From positions 835,876,136 to 835,940,135 of the forward strand of contig NC_081411.1 of assembly GCF_030272615.1 (NCBI RefSeq): a DNA stretch of 64,000 nt. Direction: 5' to 3'. The position numbers were made by a program, and so were the translations under genes. This stretch comes from Cryptomeria japonica. Lineage: Eukaryota > Streptophyta > Pinopsida > Cupressales > Cupressaceae. Below the pieces are notes generated by a model. The model was given only the letters and a program-made list of their open reading frames with translations, did not search any database and was not told the DNA's origin. Positions 55,495 to 64,000 of the stretch are shown piece by piece. Numbering within the stretch: position 1 is the stretch's first letter; every line of letters begins with the position of its first letter.

Positions 55495-56058
55495 TCAGAA
55501 GAGAGAATTATACACAATCTTAATAATGTTAGAGGTATGAAATGGCAAGGGATCAGTGAGATTTTGATTAGGAGTAGCTACTAATTTATTCACTTTATCA
55601 TTTACACTTTCCACAGATATAGTATTATTATCAATCAAGTCTTGAATCTTATTTTTCAATGCAAAATGTTTCTCAGTATCATGACCAGGTTGATGATGAA
55701 ATTGAAAAAAAAAATTGTTATCAAAATAAGGGGATGCCATTTTAGAAGGATTGATTTGTTTTATAGGAGGAATTTTGATAACATTTCCATGCAACAACTA
55801 AGACATAATACTATGTAAAGATTCATTTAAAGGAGTAAATTGTCTTTCTCTTTGGAAGAATTTTGAAATAGAAGGCACACACATGGTAGCATTCACATGG
55901 TTGTTGTTGATTGGATCATTGAACTTGATGAAGATTTTTGTTGGTTTGAACTTCGCAAGCAGTTGTTGAACACTCTCCCCCTTATCACTTGGAGCCATAG
56001 GAGTGGATTGCTCCATTTGAATCACAACCAGTTGATAATTGTGGAGTGTTGCACACAA
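55495..56058 (-). pseudogene. D gag (Tat-type), knuckle cysteines lost
   Basis: One frame with a TAG (from CAG) near 55798. The N-terminal part has FTPLNESLHSIMS, equivalent to FTPLVQSIELALE in K. The knuckle region reads QFHHQPGHDTEKHFALKN and IQDLIDNN, the Tat signature, but both Cys positions are replaced (Phe and His). gag starts only about 40 bp from the LTR remnant, so the primer site and leader are gone. Confidence 0.7.
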
Positions 56059-56095
56059 CTATGGAAAGAAAGTAAAATTAGACAAAAGAAGCTTT

Positions 56096-57026
56096 TCCTT
56101 GCACCTGAATCTGGCAATAATATGTCGAGACGAAGTTGCCCTGTGAATTTGAGGAAAATTTGCCCCGACCATGGTTGGAATGTATATGGCCCTCCAAAAA
56201 CTCTATGAAAGGAAAAGGTTTTTTATACCTCTATAAATGGAGCCTGGATCCAAAAGTACAACTACACACCTGTAACCTACACACAGAAAAGATAGGAAAA
56301 TGGGTTGGGATTGGGGGTTTTCTTTTAGGTCAAACCCCACTTTTGGAATTAACCAAGTAATGAAAGAAGGTACTTACAAGTAGATGTAACTAAAAGATTG
56401 AATTGTAAATCACCTCAAGGGAGGTTGTAGTAGCAATGTTGATAGAAATGCTTGTGTGTAATTATATGTTGGAATCAATCTCCTCTTCAATGGTCGAATC
56501 CTTGACTTAAATGCAACACCTAGCCTTGAAGGGAGACTTGAGAATGCTCAATGCTAGAAAAGAATTCTTGAATGCTTGAATGCTTGATCACTTATGCAAC
56601 TTCAATCTATCCAACTTTGACCTATCCAACTTATAAAACTTCCCCTTATAAAAATGAGAGGATGAATGTCCCTTAAATACATGTTAGCGGATCTGATTTT
56701 TGTCATGAGCTGACATCGGGGGAGTTTACCGCCCAATGCACAATCAACAACCCTAAAATAGGGTAGGAACAGGGGTTCCACACCCCTTTCTTGGGAGGAA
56801 AAGGGTGCCATGCCCCTATCCAAGGAGGGAAAGTGGTTCCATGCCCCTATCCTACCCCTTTCTCCAAGGCAAAGTGCGGACAGGGTGATGCAGAGACCAA
56901 GGAAGAAGCTATTTTTGAAGGCCGAGTAATCTCTGGTCTCCGATCAAGCTAGAGGATTTGAACTCACATATGTGAGGACCCTAATGCACTCAAAAATTGT
57001 TAGGGTCACAATTTTATGATACTACA
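56096..57026 (-). repeat. D 5' LTR, truncated
   Basis: It starts TGTAGTATCATAAAATTG at 57026 on the minus strand and aligns with the 3' LTR down to 'gcacctgaatctgg' at about 56096. The last 310 bp of the full LTR and the primer site are absent, indicating an internal deletion. It has fewer copies of the 29-bp unit than the 3' LTR. Confidence 0.75.
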
Positions 57027-57031
57027 ACTAG

Positions 57032-57169
57032 TGACACCACTTGACAAGTGGGGATTAGATTTTGTAGAGCCAATTGACCCCCTTCCAATGGAAAATCCTA
57101 CATTCTAGTATGCATTATTATGTCACAAAATGGGTAGAAGAAAAAGAAATGAATTATGCTAGAGAAAAT
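57032..57169 (+). pseudogene. A integrase, start of the catalytic core
   Basis: In frame with 51944 it reads TPLDKWGLDFVEPIDPLP, holding the first catalytic Asp of integrase. A TAG (from CAG) lies near 57108, and a frameshift precedes the KMGRRKR sense. E interrupts at 57170, so the rest of the core is beyond the window. Confidence 0.75.
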
Positions 57170-58382
57170 TGTTGGCAATTTGGAGGAATTGATTATGTGT
57201 TGCATTGATGTTTTTCATTGATGTCGACACTAGTTTTTTTGCTGTCTACTGGCTTCCAATAGAGTGGTTGGTCTTTGATGTTGATCTGGATATTTGTCTC
57301 TAGTTTGGTCCGATTGTTGGAATTGGTTTGGATTGGTTATTCATGTGTTCCTGATGTGTATCAGATTTAGCTGGTTTGAGATTTGGATTCTATCATTTGT
57401 TCTAGGAAGCCTTTTAGTTGCTAGTAGCAGTTTTACTAGCAGATCTTTGATGAAGATCTTTTGATGAATTTAATAAGTGGTATTGGTGCAGCTTCTAGAA
57501 GATTATCAAGATGTTGATGGCTATCTTATTCATGTTCCAGTTGTTCATGGCATTTCATTTGTTTTATGGTGACCTATTTTGGGTCCGGTATTATTCTGCC
57601 AAGTTATGGACCAGTTTATGTAACGTGTTGGTTGATGCTCAAAATGCATCATTAGTTGGATTTATTGTTTGGTTTATGTTATTTCAGTCTTAGGCCAACT
57701 TGGTTTATCATTGGTTTGTGAGATTATGTAATGGATTTATTGTATTATCTTTTAGTTGGCCGACCTAATTGTTTAGGTCTCAGGTTGGTATAAATATGAT
57801 GCAAGATCTCTTCGTAGATTGTGATATGGTATGGGTTATGGGATTATTTGTGTGTGAATAAAGTAATCATATGTAGAGGTTTTGGTCAATCATAGGTGAC
57901 CGAATTGGGTTTGTGAAAGAGGTTTAAGACCTTAGGTATTGAGCTTAACCGAAACTGTACTTAGGCATAGGAGATTTTATTCTTGCAGTCCATTCATCTT
58001 TCCGGATTGTAGTATGGATTTATTTTATAGTCAGTGAGGATCCTTTTGTAATGAGTAGTATGCTCTAAGCTGTTGGCCTTCCTGCATGTGCAGAGCCCTC
58101 TTATTGTAATCACATATACTTGTTGCAAAAGTATTATCTAACTGTGGGTAGGCTTCTCACCATGGTTTTTCCCTTTACCGGGATTTCCACATACAAATCA
58201 TAGTGTTCTGTGTTATAGATGGTTGGTAATTGTTCTGTGATTTTTATTTGTACTTAATAGTTATATCTTCTATTTTGGTATTTGGTTTATGTATTTAGGT
58301 AAAAGGTTTTTTGTTCTTAAAGTTTTATAATCTATTGACAACCGATTCACCCCCCCTTAGTTGTCCATCAGTTATCCTAACA
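57170..58382 (+). repeat. E 5' LTR
   Basis: 1213 bp, from TGTTGGCAATTTGG to ATCCTAACA, with 'ttcattgatgtcgac' near the start and 'gattcacccccccttag' near the end. It has the same architecture as H's LTR but a clearly diverged sequence. Confidence 0.8.
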
Positions 58383-58384
58383 AT

Positions 58385-58396
58385 TGGTATTAGAGA
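58385..58396 (+). promoter_or_regulatory. E primer binding site, mutated
   Basis: TGGTATTAGAGA stands where H has TGGTATCAGAGC. The C to T change is another deamination-type difference. Confidence 0.85.
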
Positions 58397-58438
58397 CTAG
58401 TCCTCTCTGTATAAGCTTAACCACTTGAGGAAGATCCT

Positions 58439-59782
58439 ATGGAAACTAATAGTTCAACTCCATCTATTTTTTGGAGAGAAATTGCTAAGGTTGATTCAAC
58501 AAATTATAGGGTATGGAAGATTCAGATGGAGACTCATTTGATATGTATTGGGAAAGAGATTTGGGAGATCATGAAGAAAGGCTATACTCCTCATAATCTA
58601 GCATCTGGCAATCCTCCTATGAAAAAACTTGGATAAGGACATTGAAAATGACTGTAGAGCTAGAGAAGCACACTTAAGTGCACTTTTTGATCAACAAATT
58701 ATGGGATTAACTGACCAATCATTTGCGAAGGCTATATGGGATAAGTTGGAAGCTCTGAATGAAGGTGACCCTACTGTTAAAATTGCTAAACTTGATGGTT
58801 ACTAGGTGAGGTATGAGAATCTAAAGATGGAAGAAGATGAAAGGATTACTTCTTTTATGGAAAGAGTGAATGAAATTGTTATGGGAATTTAGTGTTGTGG
58901 TGGATCTCTAAGTGAAGATGAGATTATTTTTAAAGTATTGAGAGTTTTGCCACCGACTTACAAGATGAAGTCTACTGCAATTAAAGATCTGAGAACAATG
59001 GCTAACACTTCTATTAACATGGATACTTTGGTTAGAAAATTAACTACTTTTGAGATTGAAGAATTTGGTCCTCAAGGAGCTGCAAAGACTGAATCTACTT
59101 TTCATACATCTGCATCATCAACTAGCAAGAGTGATTGTAAATCTTTATATGTGATGGAACTGGAGGAATGAGGAAAGTAGATGACAAGTTTGAGAAACTT
59201 GAAGCCCTATTTGCTAGAAGAGTACCAAAAGGTCTGACAGGAAGTAAGTATGAAGGGAAATCACCTTTTGAATGTTTTGCATGTAATAAGATAGGTCATT
59301 TTGCATCTAGATGTCCTGAAAGGAATTCAATATTTAAAGAGAAATCTAGAAGATCTTTTAGGCCTAACCATGATTATCAAAACAAGCATAAGTACAGGAG
59401 GAACAAAGAAAAATCATGTTACTTTGTGGATGAGGAAAGTGTGACTGATTTTGATGATGAACCAACACAAGATTCAGCTAGTGGATCTGCCAGTGGAAAG
59501 GAATGGGTATTTTTGGCCATCAAGGAAGATTCTTTGGCACCTATTATTCAAAATGAGGAAAAGGCCCTTGTTGCTAAAATTGAAGACAAGGATGAATGGG
59601 TGATAGACAATGGATGTTCACATCATATGACTAAAGATAAAAGGAAGTTTTTATCTTTGCAAGAATTTGATGGTTTTTTGGTTAGATTTGGAGATGACAA
59701 AACATATATGATCAGAGGAAGAGGAACTTTATCACTGGATGGTCAACATAACACTGATAATATTTATTATGTTGAAGGTTTA
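58439..59782 (+). pseudogene. E gag and protease start (Copia)
   Basis: The ATG at 58439 opens METNSSTPS with NYRVWKIQMETHL. Frameshifts lie near 58635 and 59168, and TAGs near 58804 and 58890. From 59168, 205 codons are open. They carry an intact knuckle CFACNKIGHFASRC, an acidic linker and the protease start EWVIDNGCSHHMTKDK, with the flap-like RGRGTLSLDG. F's LTR ends the frame. Confidence 0.8.
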
Positions 59783-61390
59783 TGATAGGGAGGCTACCTA
59801 GTTTACCATCAATTTGGTTTCTTTGATGGTTTTCTTCTATCCCTTTCTGAGTTCCAAGTCTACCTTTCTAGACTTCTAAGGGCTTTCCTACCATTTGTTT
59901 GATTACCTCATTTTCCTCAAGCTCACAAGGTAATCTTGGTCACTAAATCCTTGCAGGTGTTTAGGACACACACACACATTCACTCTCTTTTTGAAAAACC
60001 ACCCATCTTGTTTGGTTTAGAAAATTTTTCCCTATGGTTACACAATGTCTCATTTTCACTTGTAGCTTTCTATATCTTTTCCCAGTTCTTAGCAATTTCC
60101 TTCCCCTGAGAGTTATCTTCTTCAAATTACTAATACCTAGCTAGACTATCACCAAGCTCACTTAGGCTTAGTATGCAGAAATGGTAATTTCCATTTCCTG
60201 GTCTCTCTCAAATAAAAACCTACTGTACATTTTTGGCTTTGTTTGACAATCTCCAAAGATTTTGTGGAGTTTCAAGTCAGAGCCATTTGATTATTGCAAA
60301 CAGAGAATAAAAACTGAAAAGGAAAGCTTTATTTATAGACCCTGAATTTATTCATGGGTTTAAACCAACATCTCACAGAATAAAGAAATGAAATAATTAC
60401 ATTAACAACATACGTGAAATGAACATAAATCAAACTCTAATTGAAAACTAAAAAATGGACTTCTCTATTGCATTTCAGAAAAAACAAAATGTGTTCTCTG
60501 AGGCAATCGACAAACAACAATCAATGATCCATGATTAACCATTAGCCTCTTATAGATACCCGTTGGGTCATTTTATACATACATCCTCTATTTGGAACTC
60601 CTCCTATTGGATAAGATAAATCGCATTACCAATGGTCTCCATTTGCAACTGTACCGACGGTTTTAAATTTAACCATCTGATCTTCCTTGATCTCTTTCTA
60701 TGCTCTGCCATGTTGCACCCCCTAATTGGCTTTGGGGTCCCTATGCTGCCACCTTAGCATGACCTCACTAACCACATAGAATGAAGCTATTCTTTGTCAG
60801 GCCCCATCTTGGTCACCAAGTCATAGAGGATAAACTTCGTGCATCTTGCCATAGTAGTATAGCGACAATCATCTGATCATCCTAGACTTGCTCACCCGTT
60901 AACCTGTCTGAGTTTCTCTTTTGTCAGGCCCCAACACTTGGTCGCCAAGCCATGATGGATAAAGTTTGTACATCTACATCATGTGGTTTAGCAATAGTCG
61001 TTGATTCACCTTTGGCCTGCACAGTCGTTAAGTCACGTCTTTTTGTACGTGCTTTGTTGCCAAGTCGTGAGGATTATTAGGTGATCATCTTCCCATCATG
61101 GTATAGTGATAGCCATAGAATCATCATCTGAATATAGGTCAAGTTAATCATCAGGGCAACTTGAAACTGCTCCTTCTGATACTTGATACAACTACTCCAA
61201 ACTCTAGCAAACTCATCAGGGTAAGACTTGCCGATCAGGGTAGGTCTTGCTGATAAGAGACATTTTAAAAACTATAACTAAAAAACCATACAAATGGACT
61301 AGAGTCAGTCCTTATGTATTTACATGACCATTGGGAGGTCTCATAAGCCAAAATTGGTTAAGGGCATTTCAACCCTTAGGTGCTCCTACA
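59783..61390 (-). repeat. F 3' LTR
   Basis: 1608 bp. On the minus strand it starts TGTAGGAGCACC at 61390 and ends CCTCCCTATCA at 59783. Three related segments of about 115-125 bp, each with a 'gttgccaagtc' or 'ggtcrccaagyc' core and a following 'tggtatagyga' phrase, lie at about 60796, 60922 and 61038. Confidence 0.75.
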
Positions 61391-61410
61391 CTATACTCCC
61401 CCCAAAACAA
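61391..61410 (-). promoter_or_regulatory. F polypurine tract
   Basis: On the minus strand TTGTTTTGGGGGGAGTATAG abuts the LTR TG. The run of six G is the core. Confidence 0.7.
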
Positions 61411-61415
61411 AGAAG

Positions 61416-64000
61416 TCAAGTTACTGCATGCGGTAGCAAGGAAAGATCAATTCCCAACTTAACAAAGTCTGATTCAGGGACCCAGGTCACTTCAGAATTA
61501 GGTTTATGCATCCACTTTACCAAATGTTTCATGTAGGCCTATTGTCTAGTCTTCTTGAGAACTCGGGAATTCAACACTTTCTCAGCCTGAGGCATCGAAG
61601 AAGAAAGTAAGGGCAGGTCAGAAAGTGACTATTGGACATTTGAAACTCATGCATCCTCCTTGGGAAGTTGTCCCTTGTAGACAACCAAATCCGTGACATT
61701 GAAAATGGGAGACAAAGCAATATTAGATGGAAAATCAATCTTATAGGCATTAGAGCCATACTTGGGTAAAACTTTACATGGGCCTATTCTCCTCATTTGT
61801 AGCTTGCAAGGAACCCCTTTCTAAAGTTGAGCCTTGTTCAAATGTACCATCACCAAATCTCCAACTAAAACTTTCACATCTCTCCATGTGGCATCAACTA
61901 TGGCTTTAAATTTTTGTGAACAATATTGGAGAGCTTGCCTGACTTAGTCATGAACCTCCTTCATAGATTGAGCGACAACATCAGCTTGACGACTTCTATG
62001 TGACAGATTACCAAGATCTCATAATTCGATAACACCTCATGGGTGCATACCATAAACTATCTCAAAAGGACTCTTCCCAGTAGACCAGTTGACACTGTCA
62101 TTGTACGTAAACTTTGCCTGGTGAACAACCTAATCCCAACTCTTTCCATATTCTTTTGTCAAACACCTTAAAAGGTTTCCAAGTTTCCTATTGACTACCT
62201 TTGTTTGACCATTCGTTTGGGAATGACAGCCTGAACCAAAAGACAAATTAGTTCCCAATCTTTTCCAAAGAGTTTTCCAAAAATGTCCAAGGAATTTGAC
62301 ATCTCTATTTGAAACAATACTAGCTAGAAAACCATGGATTCTTATAACCTCTTTGAAAAATAAGTGTGCAATGTGACTAGCATCATGAGTAGTTTTGCAA
62401 GGATCAAAATGTGCCATTTTACTGAATCTGTCAACAACAACAAAAATGCTATCACAACCAAGCTTAGTTTTGGGTAATCCAACCACAAAATCCATACTTA
62501 AACATTCCCATGGACTTTTAGGAATAGGTAATGGATGATAAAGACCAACATTAGTAGTTGTACCTTTAGCTTTCTGACAAACAATACACTTCTTAACATA
62601 CCTTCTGATATCCCTTTGTATTCTAGGCCAATAGTAGAACCTTTGAACAAGTTCCAATGTCTTATTAAGGCCAAAATGACCACTCAAACATCAATTGTGC
62701 TTTCCTTGGATAATATTTTCCCTCATCGATCCTTTGGGAACACACAACTATCCACCTTTAAACAACAAACCATTCTGCAAAGTAAAATCAGCATATTCAC
62801 TATGAAAGTGATTGTAAAATTCTTGACAAATATTGTAAATGGCTACAAAATCTTCATCATTGGGGTACACATACTTGAAGTAGTCAACTCCAATACTCTG
62901 AATCTGCACTTCTTGCACTATTAATAGCCTTCTATTCAAAGCATCTGCTACTTTATTACACTGTCCTTTCTTATGCTTAATAGAAAAAGTATATGACTAC
63001 AAATACTCCACCGATTTAACATTCCTATGACTCAACTTATCTTGTGAATTTAGAAAACTTAAAGCTTGATTATCTATGTAAACAACAAACTCCTTAGGTA
63101 ACAAGTAGTGCCTCCACTTCCTAAGAGCTTGGACAAGAGCATACAACTCGAGATCATAGGATGAATATTTCTTCTTGGCATCTTTGAACTTCTCACTAAA
63201 AAAAGCTACAAGCCTATTCTCTTGACTCAAAACAACACCAAATGCTATATTACTTGCATCACATTCAATTGTGAACAACTTGTCAAAACTAGGAAGAATG
63301 AGTACTGGTTGTGTAGCTACCTTTTGTTTCAAAAGTTCAAACCCTTTGTTAGATGCATTGGTCTACTGAAACTTAGTCTTAAATCCTCCTTTGATGGTAT
63401 CTAGCATGGGTGCACAAATCTCACTTAACTCTTTGATAAAATTCTTGTAGAACTATGCCAAACCATGAAAACTTCTTACTTCACTTGTTGTCTTTGGTGT
63501 TGGCCAGTTTGTGATGGTTTCCACCTTTGATGTGTCCATCTTCAAATCTCCTCCTGAAACTACAAATCCAAGATAGACAAGTTCTTGCTTCATAAAATCA
63601 CACTTATCCAAGTTTATTGTTAGTTGCTCATCATACAATTTTTTCAATACAATACTAAGATTCTCTAGATGTTCCTCTTTAATTCTACTAAAAAATAAAG
63701 ATATCATCTAGGTATAGAACAACAAATTTACCAATAAAATCTTTTAGCACTTCATTCATGAGTCTCATGAATGTACTGGGAGCATTACTAAGACCAAATG
63801 GCATAACAAGCCACTCATAAAGTCCTTCATTAGTTTTCAAGGTTGTTTTCCATTAATCACCTTCTTTTATCCTAATCTAATGGTATCCACTCTTGAGATC
63901 AATCTTAGTAAAGTACTTTGCACCTCCCAAGAAATCCATAAAGTCTTCAATTCTTGGGATAGGTAATCTGTACCTGATAGTGATTCTATTTATGGCTCTT
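61416..64000 (-). pseudogene. F pol: RT, RNase H, integrase, chromodomain; inactivated
   Basis: [44 protein letters not shown] and LYLDDIFIF (about 63700). RNase H: FTIECDASNIAFG, SYDLELYALVQALRKW and YIDNQALSF. Integrase: HFGLNKTLELVQRFYYWP, CIVCQKAK and CLSMDFVVGLP, then VSNRDVKF, where the family has Asp for Asn, and TNGQTKVVNR, where the catalytic Glu is Lys. Both changes fit G to A. The C-terminal VLNSRVLKKTRQ-stop-AYMKHLVKWMHKPNSEVTWVP is chromodomain-like. About a dozen stops interrupt the frame. It ends with TGA at 61416-61418. Confidence 0.85.

Larger units (their letters stand above)
51945..57026 (-). mobile_element. Element D: gag-carrying, pol-less Gypsy element
   Basis: ACTAG at 51940-51944 and 57027-57031 flank it, and it begins TGTAATGG and ends ACTACA. 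On the minus strand the order is 5' LTR remnant (57026-56096), gag (56058-55495), protease trace, Pro-rich segment, conserved 92-codon ORF, polypurine tract and 3' LTR (53228-51945). There is no RT, RNase H or integrase. The polypurine tract, the LTR start (TGTAG..TC.TAAA) and a segment at 52291-52328 match B, implying shared replication signals. Confidence 0.88.
33687..57169 (+). mobile_element. Element A: Athila-like Gypsy element, broken into four blocks
   Basis: The blocks are 33687-37891 (primer site, gag, protease, RT, most of RNase H), 49713-49946, 51701-51944 and 57027-57169 (integrase). They are separated by B, G and D, and the last is cut by E. The frame rejoins cleanly across D. 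The primer site, the DLGA protease motif and YMDD RT motif fit Athila rather than Tat. About 130-150 codons expected between RNase H and integrase are missing at B's right edge. The 3' end lies beyond the window. Confidence 0.8.
57170..59782 (+). mobile_element. Element E: Copia element, 5' part, continues beyond F
   Basis: It has a 5' LTR, an initiator-Met-type primer site, gag and the start of protease. F interrupts it after YYVEGL at 59782. The remainder (integrase, RT, 3' LTR) should lie to the right of F, outside the window. It is a closer relative of H than of J, by gag sequence. Confidence 0.8.
59783..64000 (-). mobile_element. Element F: chromovirus-type Gypsy element, 5' part off window
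   Basis: On the minus strand pol (RT, RNase H, integrase, chromodomain-like C-terminus) runs from the window edge to 61416, followed by polypurine tract and 3' LTR (61390-59783). It is inserted in E with GTTTA on its left side. The matching duplication would be beyond 64000. A C-terminal chromodomain marks chromoviruses, which use it to choose chromatin targets. Confidence 0.82.

Overview
The window looks like heterochromatic nuclear DNA from a plant with a large, repeat-rich genome. Every coding trace I recognise belongs to a plant-type retroelement: Copia with an initiator-Met primer site, Gypsy of the Athila, Tat and chromovirus kinds, and an L1-like LINE. There is no host gene, rRNA or tRNA gene, CRISPR array or bacterial feature. 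The dense, deep and decayed nesting, with 1.1-1.6 kb Copia LTRs ending in a C-rich 'gattcacccccc' block, makes me favour a gymnosperm (conifer-like) genome. That is inference, not proof. Element letters used here are my own labels.

Layout, left to right. Element J (1-23043, plus) is a pol-less Copia-type element: a gag with four zinc knuckles, then a long unknown ORF ending just before the polypurine tract and 3' LTR. The unknown ORF is split by element K (1431-16417, minus) and by C (17738-20505, minus). K is a Gypsy-type element with gag but no pol, and its 3' LTR is split by a 5 kb TG...CA insertion, I (1457-6440). Next come an L1-like LINE remnant (23044-25080, minus) and Copia element H (25460-33686, plus), which carries a solo LTR, S, at 30240-31686. 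An Athila-like Gypsy element, A, starts at 33687 and is scattered to 57169. It is interrupted by B (37892-49712, plus), G (49947-51700) and D (51945-57026, minus). Copia element E (57170 onward) enters A's integrase, and chromovirus F (59783-64000, minus) enters E. Good target-site duplications support the insertions of I, S and D, and K has a near-perfect one.

B is the most complete and apparently youngest element, with about ten differences over 815 aligned LTR bases. It encodes protease, a G-patch-like stretch, reverse transcriptase, two RNase H domains (the Tat arrangement) and integrase, but I see no zinc-knuckle gag. Between pol and the 3' LTR it carries, in antisense, a gene resembling the plant mobile domain (MAIN/MAIL-type) family with two convincing introns and a TATA-like box. 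D and C have the opposite content: gag and a protease trace but no RT or integrase. They share B's 17-base polypurine tract, its LTR start and a segment inside the LTR. B and D/C may therefore be two halves of one split gag/pol retrotransposon system.

Most in-frame stops are CAG to TAG, CGA to TGA or CAA to TAA, as expected from deamination of methylated cytosine. No element here looks able to move on its own as it stands.
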